Below, one piece after another: positions 1 to 6,016 of a DNA stretch of 12,218 bases (position 1 is its first letter; each line of letters starts with the position of its first letter). This stretch comes from Candidatus Moraniibacteriota bacterium (GTDB lineage Bacteria; Patescibacteriota; Minisyncoccia; CAIUEV01; JAHKAQ01). The stretch lies in contig WJJX01000104.1 of NCBI GenBank assembly GCA_014729445.1, forward strand, positions 1 to 12,218. The letters are read 5' to 3'. Under the pieces are notes generated by a model that was not told the DNA's origin, did no database searches, and worked only from the letters and a program-made list of their open reading frames with translations. Made by a program: the position numbers and the translations under genes.

Positions 1-1348
1 ACATCATAAAGTGATTATCGATAAAAAGGCTATTAAAAGTTCGATAGAGCTTAGCAAACGATATATCACTGACCGTTTTCTGCCGGACAAGGCTATCGAT
101 TTAATCGACGAAGCTCAAGCTCAGGTCAAAGCAAACGCAATCAATTATGAAATTGCCAGAAAAATAAAGGAATGTTTTGTAAAAAAGAGTAAAATTAAGA
201 AATTAAAAGAGAAATTGATCTCCAACAATGAATTTAAAATAGCTTCGGGGCTTAAAAAAGACGAAACCACTCTCCAGGAAATTGTCAAAATCGCCATTCA
301 AGAACAGCACCGAAGAGAGAAGATGACGCATCTAAGAGTCAATGAAAGCGATATAAAAAAAATAGTTTCCCTGCATACCGGCGTTCCGGTCCAGGAAATC
401 GACACCGCCACCCTGGATTCCCTAAACAAATTGAACAACCGTTTGAAAAAAACTATTATCGGTCAAGACGAAGCAATGAAAGCCGTTATTTCGACAATAC
501 AAAAGTCATACAGCGGACTTAACGATCCAAAGAGACCGATCGGCTCTTTCATTTTTCTGGGCCCGACCGGAGTGGGTAAAACCTATTTGGCTAAAAATAT
601 TGCCCAACAGCTGTTCAAGAAACGATCGGCTTTTATCCGAATCGACATGAGCGAATTCGCGGAAAGACATAATTTAAGCAAATTAATCGGCGCGCCGGCC
701 GGCTATGTGGGTTATAACGAAGGCGGTAAATTAACCGACAGTGTCAGAAAAAACCCTTATAGTCTGGTGCTTTTTGACGAGCTGGAAAAAGCTCATCCGG
801 AAATTTTAAATATTCTTTTACAGGTTTTGGAAGAGGGGCATTTAACCGATGCCGCCGGCAGAAAAATCGATTTTACCAATACTATTATTATCATTACCTC
901 AAACATCGGGGCCGAAACTTTTATTAGAAACTCCATCGGTTTTGACGACAAGCTAAAACAAAGGAAGAAAAACCAAAAAAAATCTCAAGTCCTGGATAAA
1001 CTGAAGGAAACGCTTTTGCCGGAACTGCTAAACAGGATTAACAAAGTAATCGTTTTCAATAATCTGACCGAAAAGGAATTGATTCAAATCGCCAGAATAG
1101 AGATTGAGGAACTTAACCAAAGATTAAAAACTAAAAACGTCCGCATCACCGCCACTCCCAAAGCCCTCAAAAAACTGGCCCAAGACAGCCTGGATAACCG
1201 GGAAGGCGCGAGATTAATCAGAAAAAACATTGATGAGCGAATTAAGACTCCTTTATCAAAAATCCTGTTGGAAAAAAAACACCGGGATGTCTACGAAATA
1301 AAGTTCGATTTCGATAGAAAATATAAACTGACTAAGCAAAAAGTATAA
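1..1348 (+). CDS. clpC: ClpC-type AAA+ unfoldase, C-terminal part (5' truncated)
   Basis: ATP-dependent Hsp100 unfoldase that threads proteins into the ClpP peptidase. The gene runs in from the left edge; the in-frame codons before the first GTG (position 11) read HHKV, matching the family, so that GTG is not the real start. Residues below count from that GTG. The end of AAA-1 (RYITDRFLPDKAIDLIDEA, about 17-35) leads into a short lysine-rich middle domain (about 40-105), ClpC-like in length rather than the long ClpB M-domain. AAA-2 has Walker A GPTGVGKT (184-191), Walker B with D256/E257, sensor-1 TSNIG (306-310) and sensor-2 GARLIRK near the C-terminus. An IGF tripeptide (319-321), where ClpC/ClpA/ClpX carry the ClpP-docking loop and ClpB does not, supports a ClpP partner; no clpP lies in the window. 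The C-terminus is short. A separate small gene starts 10 bases downstream and may share the transcript. Confidence 0.93.
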   Translation, partial: HHKVIIDKKAIKSSIELSKRYITDRFLPDKAIDLIDEAQAQVKANAINYEIARKIKECFVKKSKIKKLKEKLISNNEFKIASGLKKDETTLQEIVKIAIQEQHRREKMTHLRVNESDIKKIVSLHTGVPVQEIDTATLDSLNKLNNRLKKTIIGQDEAMKAVISTIQKSYSGLNDPKRPIGSFIFLGPTGVGKTYLAKNIAQQLFKKRSAFIRIDMSEFAERHNLSKLIGAPAGYVGYNEGGKLTDSVRKNPYSLVLFDELEKAHPEILNILLQVLEEGHLTDAAGRKIDFTNTIIIITSNIGAETFIRNSIGFDDKLKQRKKNQKKSQVLDKLKETLLPELLNRINKVIVFNNLTEKELIQIARIEIEELNQRLKTKNVRITATPKALKKLAQDSLDNREGARLIRKNIDERIKTPLSKILLEKKHRDVYEIKFDFDRKYKLTKQKV

Positions 1349-1358
1349 TTTAAAATCA

Positions 1359-1925
1359 ATGTTTCTTCCCTCGCCCCCAAAAGTTAGCGCCCGAGAATTT
1401 AAAGGAGGATACCGCCATTCCAAAATGGGGAAAAAAATAAAAAAATTAAAAGGTTTGAAAAGAGCTCAAAAAAAAGCTCTTTATCAAGAACTGGAACGAA
1501 GAGGACTGGAGGACAGAAGTCTAACCCAGGCAGAAGTCGAAGGGGCAATTCGAAAGTTCATCGACAATCCCAACGACAGATTTTCGCCCTACAAAGCTAA
1601 AGGACTAAAAGACGATCTGGAGGAAATCACCGGTTATGAAAATGTAGAATGGCACAGCAGCCTCGCTCACAAATATGGAAAAATTAAAGATAAAAATTAT
1701 GAATCGCCCCTGTCAGAAGACGATGAAACAGAGTCGGATTCGCACCATTCAAAAGCAAAACAAAAATCCAGTCAATGGACCATCTGGCATAAATTATTCG
1801 GACTTAAAAAACCAAAAAAAGAGGATGAAAAAGAACCGGAATCCGAACCTCGAACTGAACCTAAAAAATCAAAAAATTTTTTTTTAAAATTATTGGATAC
1901 GATTTTGCCTTTTAATAAAAAGTGA
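1359..1925 (+). CDS. Lysine-rich hypothetical protein downstream of clpC
   Basis: I do not recognise the family. The product is at most 188 residues, hydrophilic and highly charged: a lysine/arginine-rich N-terminal third (KKIKKLKGLKRAQKKAL, about 25-41), a middle part that could be helical (RSLTQAEVEGAIRKFI), and a low-complexity acidic/basic tail rich in Glu, Pro, Lys and Ser (about 118-170) ending in a short amphipathic stretch (FFLKLLDTILPF). No signal peptide or membrane span is seen. The start is uncertain. ATG 1359 has no ribosome site. In-frame ATG 1425 follows AAAGGAGG (1401-1408), but the 16-base gap is longer than normal. The close spacing to clpC suggests co-transcription, so an adaptor or chaperone-related role is possible but unsupported. 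Confidence 0.65.
   Translation: MFLPSPPKVSAREFKGGYRHSKMGKKIKKLKGLKRAQKKALYQELERRGLEDRSLTQAEVEGAIRKFIDNPNDRFSPYKAKGLKDDLEEITGYENVEWHSSLAHKYGKIKDKNYESPLSEDDETESDSHHSKAKQKSSQWTIWHKLFGLKKPKKEDEKEPESEPRTEPKKSKNFFLKLLDTILPFNKK
1401..1408 (+). promoter_or_regulatory. Isolated Shine-Dalgarno-like AAAGGAGG
   Basis: This is one of only two strong GGAGG-type sites noted in the spacers of the window (the other is GAGGAGG at 9634-9640). It lies inside the long form of the 188-residue ORF and 16 bases before an in-frame ATG at 1425. That spacing is poor for initiation, so it may be coding sequence (residues FKGGY region) rather than a working site. Confidence 0.25.
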
Positions 1926-2135
1926 TAAGCTGTCTTAAAAGCGCAAATTTTTAACTTGCCCATCAGACTGTCGAAAAAAATGGGGATATTCTAAGCCAGC
2001 TGTTGCGGGAACCAAAAAATTCATTCAGTTTGAGAGTACGGAGCTTAGCGGATTGCCAAACAGAAAGCTGCGTTTATGAAGCTACAAGCTAATAAAATAG
2101 TTTGATCAAAGATCAATTAATTATTAAAAAAAACA
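1926..2135. other. 210-base spacer with no intact gene; possible decayed C-terminal coding remnant
   Basis: No complete gene is visible. On the + strand an open frame without a start codon runs 1955-2092 and would end in SLRVRSLADCQTESCVYEATS. An overlapping frame, open only from 2049 (a TAG lies at 2046-2048), reads AKQKAAFMKLQANKIV to the TGA at 2103. The second tail loosely recalls the KQEA-type C-termini of IS200/IS605 TnpB proteins, and the DNA around 2076-2106 (GAAGCTA..TAGTTTGA with a 6-bp AAGCTA/TAGTTT stem) loosely recalls an IS605 right end. This is weak pattern resemblance only. A palindrome at 2102-2116 ends the region. Confidence 0.3.
2102..2116. promoter_or_regulatory. Palindrome TTGATC-AAA-GATCAA upstream of the TM1266-like gene
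   Basis: A perfect 6+3+6 inverted repeat ends 19 bases before the ATG at 2136. Its position suits an operator for the small regulator downstream (autoregulation). It is short and AT-rich, so chance or an insertion-element boundary cannot be excluded. Confidence 0.3.
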
Positions 2136-2396
2136 ATGGAAAAAGAAAAAAATCTTTATACGGTTTCGATTATGATTTTGGATAGAAAGAAAGCGGCCGC
2201 GGAGGTTAATCAAACCTTAACAAAAAAAGGCCATCTGTTTCTTGGTCGAATGGGGATACCTTTGTCCAGACACTGCAAAAAAGGTTGTATGGCAATGATT
2301 AATTTAACCGCCGAATGTTCTCAAGAAGAGCTGGAGGAATTGATCGATATTTTAAAAGCGATTGAAAAAACCGAGGTTAAATATTTAAAATTCTAA
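2136..2396 (+). CDS. TM1266-like small regulator (ACT/NikR-C-like fold) with added His/Cys cluster
   Basis: An 86-residue protein resembling the family first named iron-only hydrogenase system regulator (TM1266): an N-terminal YTVSIMILDR strand, a helix with VNQTLTKKG (24-32), the core LGRMGIPLSR (36-45), a second strand MAMINLT (52-58), and a final helix/strand ending TEVKYLKF. The fold is ferredoxin/ACT-like and usually dimeric; family members are annotated as putative regulators with poorly known ligands. Here H46, C47 and C51 fall in the turn after the GIP motif, with C61 further on, a constellation I do not recall in the Thermotoga protein and which could bind a metal. No hydrogenase gene is nearby. 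ATG 2136 has no Shine-Dalgarno sequence. The stop overlaps that of the convergent kinase gene. Confidence 0.7.
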   Translation: MEKEKNLYTVSIMILDRKKAAAEVNQTLTKKGHLFLGRMGIPLSRHCKKGCMAMINLTAECSQEELEELIDILKAIEKTEVKYLKF

Positions 2397-2962
2397 TTGC
2401 CGCCTGAATGATCCTTGATGATTTTTGCCATAATTTTATCAGTTTTCTCCCAAAGATCCTCAAGAGTTCCGTTATTTTTGATAAAGTAGTCGGCCTTTTT
2501 GCCGATTTCGGGGACATTGACTTCCGTTTTTTCCTGGTGCATGGCCATAAACTCCTCAAAGGAAGCCGCATCGTCACACTTTTCTCCTCTTTTGGAAGTG
2601 CGCTCCCATCTGATTTTTGCTCCCGCCGTGATATAAATTAAATAACTGTGCTCTCTGCGCAGATATTTATAGTCACTGGGCAGGCGGACTCCGTTAAAAA
2701 CTATTATTTTACCTTGGTATTCGTGCATGCTTTTTAGCATGGCTCTTGAGATTATATCCTCTCCGTATTTTTTAGTAAGCGCTTTGACAAACCAAATATA
2801 ATCCCCTCTGCCGATCTCCTCTAAAAAAACTTTTAAAGCTTTTTTTAAAAGATAGGAAGAAGTCAAAATTTTAGCTTGATGTTTTTTCTTTAGGCGCTTG
2901 GCAACGGTATCTTTTCCGCTTCCGGCCTCGCCTACCAGGCCGATAAATATTTTATCCTGCAT
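2393..2962 (-). CDS. P-loop nucleotide kinase-like protein (dephospho-CoA kinase/NMP kinase type), copy 1
   Basis: About 189 residues with Walker A GEAGSGKDT (11-19), a substrate-side segment FNGVRLPSDY, and a LID-like arginine-rich stretch (RWERTSKRGEKCDD) followed by SFEEF. This layout matches small phosphotransferases of the dephospho-CoA kinase/AAA_17 group, which move the ATP gamma-phosphate onto a nucleotide or cofactor; the exact substrate cannot be read from sequence. I chose ATG 2960-2962 (MQDKIFIGLVG) because the P-loop then sits about 10 residues from the N-terminus, as usual; an ATG 27 bases further upstream only adds FCLFFYFL-type residues. The gene is the downstream member of a tandem pair with a close paralogue (same LLKKALxVFLxxIGRxD block). 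Its stop (CTA on the + strand) overlaps the stop of the convergent gene. Confidence 0.8.
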   Translation of the reverse strand: MQDKIFIGLVGEAGSGKDTVAKRLKKKHQAKILTSSYLLKKALKVFLEEIGRGDYIWFVKALTKKYGEDIISRAMLKSMHEYQGKIIVFNGVRLPSDYKYLRREHSYLIYITAGAKIRWERTSKRGEKCDDAASFEEFMAMHQEKTEVNVPEIGKKADYFIKNNGTLEDLWEKTDKIMAKIIKDHSGGN

Positions 2963-2982
2963 TAAAAAATAAAAAAATAAAC

Positions 2983-3016
2983 AAAACAATACAATCTTTG
3001 ACTATTATATTGTTTT
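2983..3016. repeat. Inverted repeat between the tandem kinase genes
   Basis: AAAACAATA (2983-2991) and TATTGTTTT (3008-3016) form a 9-bp stem with a 16-base loop. It lies between the two minus-strand kinase genes, and the minus-strand copy is followed by U-rich sequence, so a weak terminator or attenuator is possible. All pairs but one are A-T, so this could be composition alone. Confidence 0.25.
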
Positions 3017-3018
3017 GC

Positions 3019-3600
3019 CTATTGTTTTTTATTCGAATTTTTAATAATTTTATTTAAAATGCTTTCAACCTTTGTTTGAAGATGGTCCAAATCTTTATCA
3101 TTAACAATGATATAATCGGCTTCTTTTTTCAAGGCAGCTATTTTTTTTTCGGTGGGCAGATTTTCCTTGACCTTTAAAAATTCCGCAAAGGAAACTTCAT
3201 CATCCGCTTTGCTTCGTCTCTTATAAATCCTTCGCCATCTTAATTTAACCGGCGCTTCAATATAGATTAGATAACCGTTGTCGTAGTTTCTAATCAACTC
3301 CAACTCGCCGAAATCTCTAAGCCCGGATAAAACGACTACTTCCTTCTTGGTCTTTTCGATAGCCTTTTCCATGCCTTTTCCAATTATTCCTTCGCCGTAT
3401 CTTTTTCGTAAATTGGTAGCCAGCCAGCTGAAATCGTCCCTGCCGATATCATGGAGAAAAACTCTTAAAGCTTTTTTTAATAAGTCCGAATATACCAATT
3501 TTCTAGCCTGATATTTTTCAACGATATAATCACTCACAGTATCCTTACCGCTGCCGTTTTTTCCCGTAATACCGATGACTATTTTTTGATTGTTTTCCAT
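3019..3600 (-). CDS. P-loop nucleotide kinase-like protein (dephospho-CoA kinase/NMP kinase type), copy 2
   Basis: About 193 residues, the upstream paralogue of the neighbouring kinase-like gene. Walker A is GKNGSGKDT (13-21); the shared block LLKKALRVFLHDIGRDD follows, then KRYGEGIIGKGM, the SGLRDFGEL segment and the LID-like RWRRIYKRRSKADD with SFAEF. The two proteins align end to end without large gaps but differ at many positions, so this is an older duplication rather than a recent copy. Start: ATG 3598-3600 gives MENNQKIVIGITG, with the P-loop at the usual distance; the frame stays open to an ATG at 3672, but the extra 24 residues are a Phe-rich non-conserved run. No Shine-Dalgarno sequence is present. 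Substrate unknown; CoA or a (deoxy)nucleotide are the main candidates. Confidence 0.8.
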   Translation of the reverse strand: MENNQKIVIGITGKNGSGKDTVSDYIVEKYQARKLVYSDLLKKALRVFLHDIGRDDFSWLATNLRKRYGEGIIGKGMEKAIEKTKKEVVVLSGLRDFGELELIRNYDNGYLIYIEAPVKLRWRRIYKRRSKADDEVSFAEFLKVKENLPTEKKIAALKKEADYIIVNDKDLDHLQTKVESILNKIIKNSNKKQ

Positions 3601-3683
3601 TAATAAAAAACTAAAAAAATAAGGCATCAAAAGGCCCTTTCTTACTTTGCCATTTTTGAAAAAAAAATGCAAGACACCCGTCT

Positions 3684-3721
3684 GTTATAATCGGGATTCT
3701 CCGTTTAGAATCCGTTATAAC
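3684..3721. repeat. 38-base imperfect palindrome between tsaD and the kinase pair
   Basis: Nested arms: GTTATAA (3684-3690) with TTATAAC (3715-3721) outside, and GGATTCT (3694-3700) with AGAATCC (3707-3713) inside. The loop is CCGTTT and only a small asymmetric bulge (TCG against G) separates the arms, giving 14 base pairs. Both outer arms contain -10-like TATAA sequence. No U-tract follows directly on either strand, so it is not a classical terminator. It could be an operator, an RNA element or a dispersed palindromic repeat. Confidence 0.5.
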
Positions 3722-3762
3722 CGCACACTGAAGTCTCTCCGGTACGAGCTAACTAGACTTGA

Positions 3763-4815
3763 TTACGGCAAAGAATTAATCGCCAATTCAGCGTCGGCTT
3801 GGACTTTTTTCCAGTTGTTTTGATATTTTTTTAAACCATTTTGCCGAAGTTTAAAATAAGCCGCCACCAGATGCATAGCGGCGTTATCCCCGCAATACTG
3901 TAACAAGGGAATAAAAGCCTGAACTCGATATTTTGCGGCGGTTTTTTCAAACCTTCTTCTAAGCGCCGAGTTGGCGGAGACTCCCCCGGCCAGAAGAAGA
4001 CTTTGGGGTTTGTATTTTTTAATCGCTTTTTCTGTTTTGTGAATAAGCGATAAGATAACTGCTTCTTGAAAAGAGGCTGCTATGTCCTGTTTGACTTTGA
4101 GCGGATAAGGTTTTTTATATTTTTTTAAAGCGGTTAAAACAGAGGTTTTTAAACCCGAAAAACTGAAATTCAGATCAGGCGTTCTTCGCATGGGAACCGG
4201 AAACTGATAAAAACCGACTTTTCCTTTTGCAGCCATTTGAGAAACTTTGGGACCGCCCGGATAACCGAGTTCGAGCATTTTCGCCACTTTGTCGAAGGCC
4301 TCGCCGGCGGCATCATCCAGGGTTTCGCCTATAATTTCATAGTTTAGGTGATTTTTCAGATATACTAACTGCGTATGCCCGCCTGAGACAATCAAAGCAA
4401 GAACCGGAAATTGGATAGCTTTTCTTAATTTTCCATTTTTATTAAGCCAATTAGCATAGATGTGCCCTTCAAGATGATGGATGGGAATCAAGGATTTTTG
4501 GTAAAAATAGGCCAAACTTTTAGCGATAGAAACTCCGATCAATAAAGCCGGAATTAAACCGGGCCCGTTAGCCACTACAAAGGCATCAATGTCTCTTAAT
4601 CCAGTTTTAGCTTCTTTTAGCAACCCATCCAGAACGGGGATAAAATTATTCAAATGCTCCCTAGCAGATAGATTGGGAACTACGCCTCCGTATTTTTGAT
4701 GAATCGCGGTTTGGGATAAAACCTTACTTTTAAGTAAGCTAAACTCATTAGCCTTGATTGCTCCAAGAGCAAAAGAGGTCTCGTCGCAGGTTGTTTCAAT
4801 GGAAAGGAGTTTCAT
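3763..4815 (-). CDS. tsaD: tRNA N6-threonylcarbamoyladenosine (t6A37) transferase TsaD
   Basis: TsaD transfers the threonylcarbamoyl group from TC-AMP (made by TsaC/Sua5) to A37 of ANN-decoding tRNAs, working with TsaB and TsaE in the cytoplasm. The 350-residue product is full length. Signatures in order: SIETTCDETS (5-14), the metal site HHLEGH (H114 and H118), SGGHTQL (144-150), DDAAGEAFDKVAKMLELGYPGG (167-188), GGVSANSALRR (277-287) and YCGDNAAM (D310 completing the metal site). The end is LINSLP-like and normal. ATG 4815 puts the ETTCDE motif at its usual place. No Shine-Dalgarno sequence is present; a sigma-70-like promoter lies 32-60 bases upstream. The gene is divergent from the murein hydrolase gene and is followed on the same strand by the two kinases, so the three may form one transcript despite a 162-base gap with a palindrome. 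Confidence 0.97.
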   Translation of the reverse strand: MKLLSIETTCDETSFALGAIKANEFSLLKSKVLSQTAIHQKYGGVVPNLSAREHLNNFIPVLDGLLKEAKTGLRDIDAFVVANGPGLIPALLIGVSIAKSLAYFYQKSLIPIHHLEGHIYANWLNKNGKLRKAIQFPVLALIVSGGHTQLVYLKNHLNYEIIGETLDDAAGEAFDKVAKMLELGYPGGPKVSQMAAKGKVGFYQFPVPMRRTPDLNFSFSGLKTSVLTALKKYKKPYPLKVKQDIAASFQEAVILSLIHKTEKAIKKYKPQSLLLAGGVSANSALRRRFEKTAAKYRVQAFIPLLQYCGDNAAMHLVAAYFKLRQNGLKKYQNNWKKVQADAELAINSLP

Positions 4816-5081
4816 TTTGATTGATTTAGGCTTTTCTTTGATTAATTTTATAGCAGGATCAATTTATTTATTCAAATGAAAACTCTTGGAGCAGAATCGC
4901 CGTTCCCCTTTGCCACGCTTGCCGGCGTGGCGGGCGAAACAATGGTTTAGCACAATTTTAGTTTGGTTTTAGATAGGTTGTTTCTTGTCCTTTGCAACTC
5001 TTTTAATCTATGCTATTATTTTCTATACAATAGTCTATTTAAAAAATATTTTATTTAAGCAAAATATTTAGCAAATAGCTA
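4816..5081. other. Divergent intergenic region with two hairpins
   Basis: No gene is seen between the tsaD start and the promoter of the murein hydrolase gene. It holds a GC-rich hairpin, GCCACGC (4912-4918) with GCGTGGC (4925-4931) around loop TTGCCG, extendable by three T-G pairs. It also holds an AT-rich one, AAATATTTT (5044-5052) with AAAATATTT (5061-5069), 13 bases before the -35 box, which could be an operator or UP-like element. Confidence 0.5.
4847..4875 (-). promoter_or_regulatory. Sigma-70-type promoter for tsaD
   Basis: On the minus strand TTGAAT (4875-4870) and TATAAA (4852-4847) are separated by exactly 17 bases; the first matches the -35 consensus at four positions and the second matches the -10 at five. 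Transcription would begin near 4840, leaving a leader of about 25 bases before the tsaD ATG. Confidence 0.5.
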
Positions 5082-5110
5082 TTGACAAAAATTTTAAAAC
5101 AATATATAAT
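5082..5110 (+). promoter_or_regulatory. Consensus sigma-70 promoter of the murein hydrolase gene
   Basis: Perfect TTGACA (5082-5087) and perfect TATAAT (5105-5110) with a 17-base spacer. Transcription would start at about 5116-5118, right where the first leader hairpin begins. This is the best promoter in the window and implies strong constitutive transcription unless a repressor or the leader limits it. Confidence 0.8.
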
Positions 5111-5117
5111 ATTTAAT

Positions 5118-5213
5118 GTTTTGATAAAATAATCAAAACAATTAAATGTTTAAGTTTGTCTTTTTAAAATCAATTTTTGAAAAGACAGCCCTGATCAATG
5201 TTTAGGCATTGAT
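5118..5213 (+). promoter_or_regulatory. Structured 5' leader with three consecutive hairpins
   Basis: Hairpin 1: GTTTTGAT (5118-5125) with ATCAAAAC (5132-5139), 8 bp, at the predicted RNA 5' end. Hairpin 2: 5158-5169 with 5175-5186, 12 bp including one G-U, loop TCAAT. Hairpin 3: ATCAATG (5194-5200) with CATTGAT (5207-5213), loop TTTAGG; it encloses the possible TTG start at 5209. There is no Shine-Dalgarno sequence. The arrangement suggests RNA-level control or stability, but it matches no riboswitch class I recognise. Confidence 0.5.
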
Positions 5214-5958
5214 TTCGGTCGTTACCATTAAATTATTCCTTGTGAGAAAATTTGAAACTCACTACCCAATCACAAAAGCAATTAAGACTAATCGTGTGGG
5301 CAAAATTACTTTGATGATACTTCTTATTCTTGTAACGTTTCTAATTTACAATTCAGTAGGCGCCAAGCAAGGAGAAAAATTAAGCTTTGTTGACGTCCAA
5401 GAAGGAAAAAGGCCAATTGTAAAAGATTCAGAGGAGCTTAACAATTTAGAGGATCGAACCAACAAAAGGTTGATGTATCGAGGTTTCTTGAATAAAAACA
5501 AGGAATTGGCTGATCCTAAAGTAGATACGCGTTACGAAGAGCTTAGAGAAGATATTGCCAAGGAACTCAAAGGAACAAGGATGGAACCGATGATCGATAC
5601 GATCGCCTATTTTGATAGGGAAACAGCTGCTTTAATTGTTGGTATCGCCAAAATCGAAAGCGGATATACCCATAACTACCAAAATAATTTTTGGGGTTAC
5701 GCCGGCGGTTACTTCGGCTTTCAAAGCCCCGAACATGCCGTAAAGATTGTGGGCAAGAAGATCGAAGACTATAAAAACAAAGGTCTAAATGATCCCTCCA
5801 AAATGGTAGGTATCTGGAAATGCGGTGATATCACCGGAAGCTGCCCCGGACACTCCAGAGAAAGTGTTCAAAGATGGGTAGCTACTTCCAGCGGACCTTA
5901 TTATAGAATCATGAACGCCGTAAAAGAGGAAGATAATAAAAAATTATCTTCAAAGTAG
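5209..5958 (+). CDS. Membrane-anchored putative murein hydrolase (glucosaminidase/lysozyme-like)
   Basis: 249 residues from TTG 5209. A basic N-terminus (KAIKTNRVGK) precedes one hydrophobic span (about 33-50, ITLMILLILVTFLIYNSVG), so the rest should lie outside the membrane. The C-terminal domain (about 136-240) has ALIVGIAKIESGYTHNYQNN followed by FWGYAGGYFGFQSPEHAV. That pattern is like peptidoglycan-cleaving glucosaminidase/lysozyme folds, with E150 as the likely general acid and a WGY/NNFWG substrate groove. C205 and C212 (KCGDITGSC) could form a disulfide. The family call is by motif resemblance, so the activity is inferred. The start is unclear: TTG 5209 lies in a hairpin and GTG 5242 is in frame; neither has a ribosome site. 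It is transcribed from a consensus promoter and ends at a perfect terminator, so it is monocistronic. Confidence 0.7.
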   Translation: MISVVTIKLFLVRKFETHYPITKAIKTNRVGKITLMILLILVTFLIYNSVGAKQGEKLSFVDVQEGKRPIVKDSEELNNLEDRTNKRLMYRGFLNKNKELADPKVDTRYEELREDIAKELKGTRMEPMIDTIAYFDRETAALIVGIAKIESGYTHNYQNNFWGYAGGYFGFQSPEHAVKIVGKKIEDYKNKGLNDPSKMVGIWKCGDITGSCPGHSRESVQRWVATSSGPYYRIMNAVKEEDNKKLSSK

Positions 5959-5981
5959 AAACAAAAATTTCAAAAAACAGT

Positions 5982-6009
5982 AAAAACTCCCGCGCAAGCG
6001 GGAGTTTTT
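5982..6009. terminator. Perfect bidirectional intrinsic terminator
   Basis: A 12-bp perfect stem (5982-5993 with 5998-6009) with GC core CTCCCGC/GCGGGAG, loop GCAA, and A5/T5 flanks, so either strand's RNA ends in a U-tract. It starts 23 bases after the hydrolase stop and lies 7 bases from the stop of the convergent minus-strand gene, serving both. Confidence 0.92.
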
Positions 6010-6016
6010 GATCGTC

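Noticed and set aside
1..1348. ClpB disaggregase
   Set aside because: The middle domain is short and an IGF ClpP-docking tripeptide is present, both favouring ClpC.
3670..3765. RNA gene in the tsaD-kinase spacer (GGATTCT...AGAATCC resembles a T-arm)
   Set aside because: The inner stem is 7 bp instead of 5 and no other tRNA arms pair; treated as a palindrome instead.
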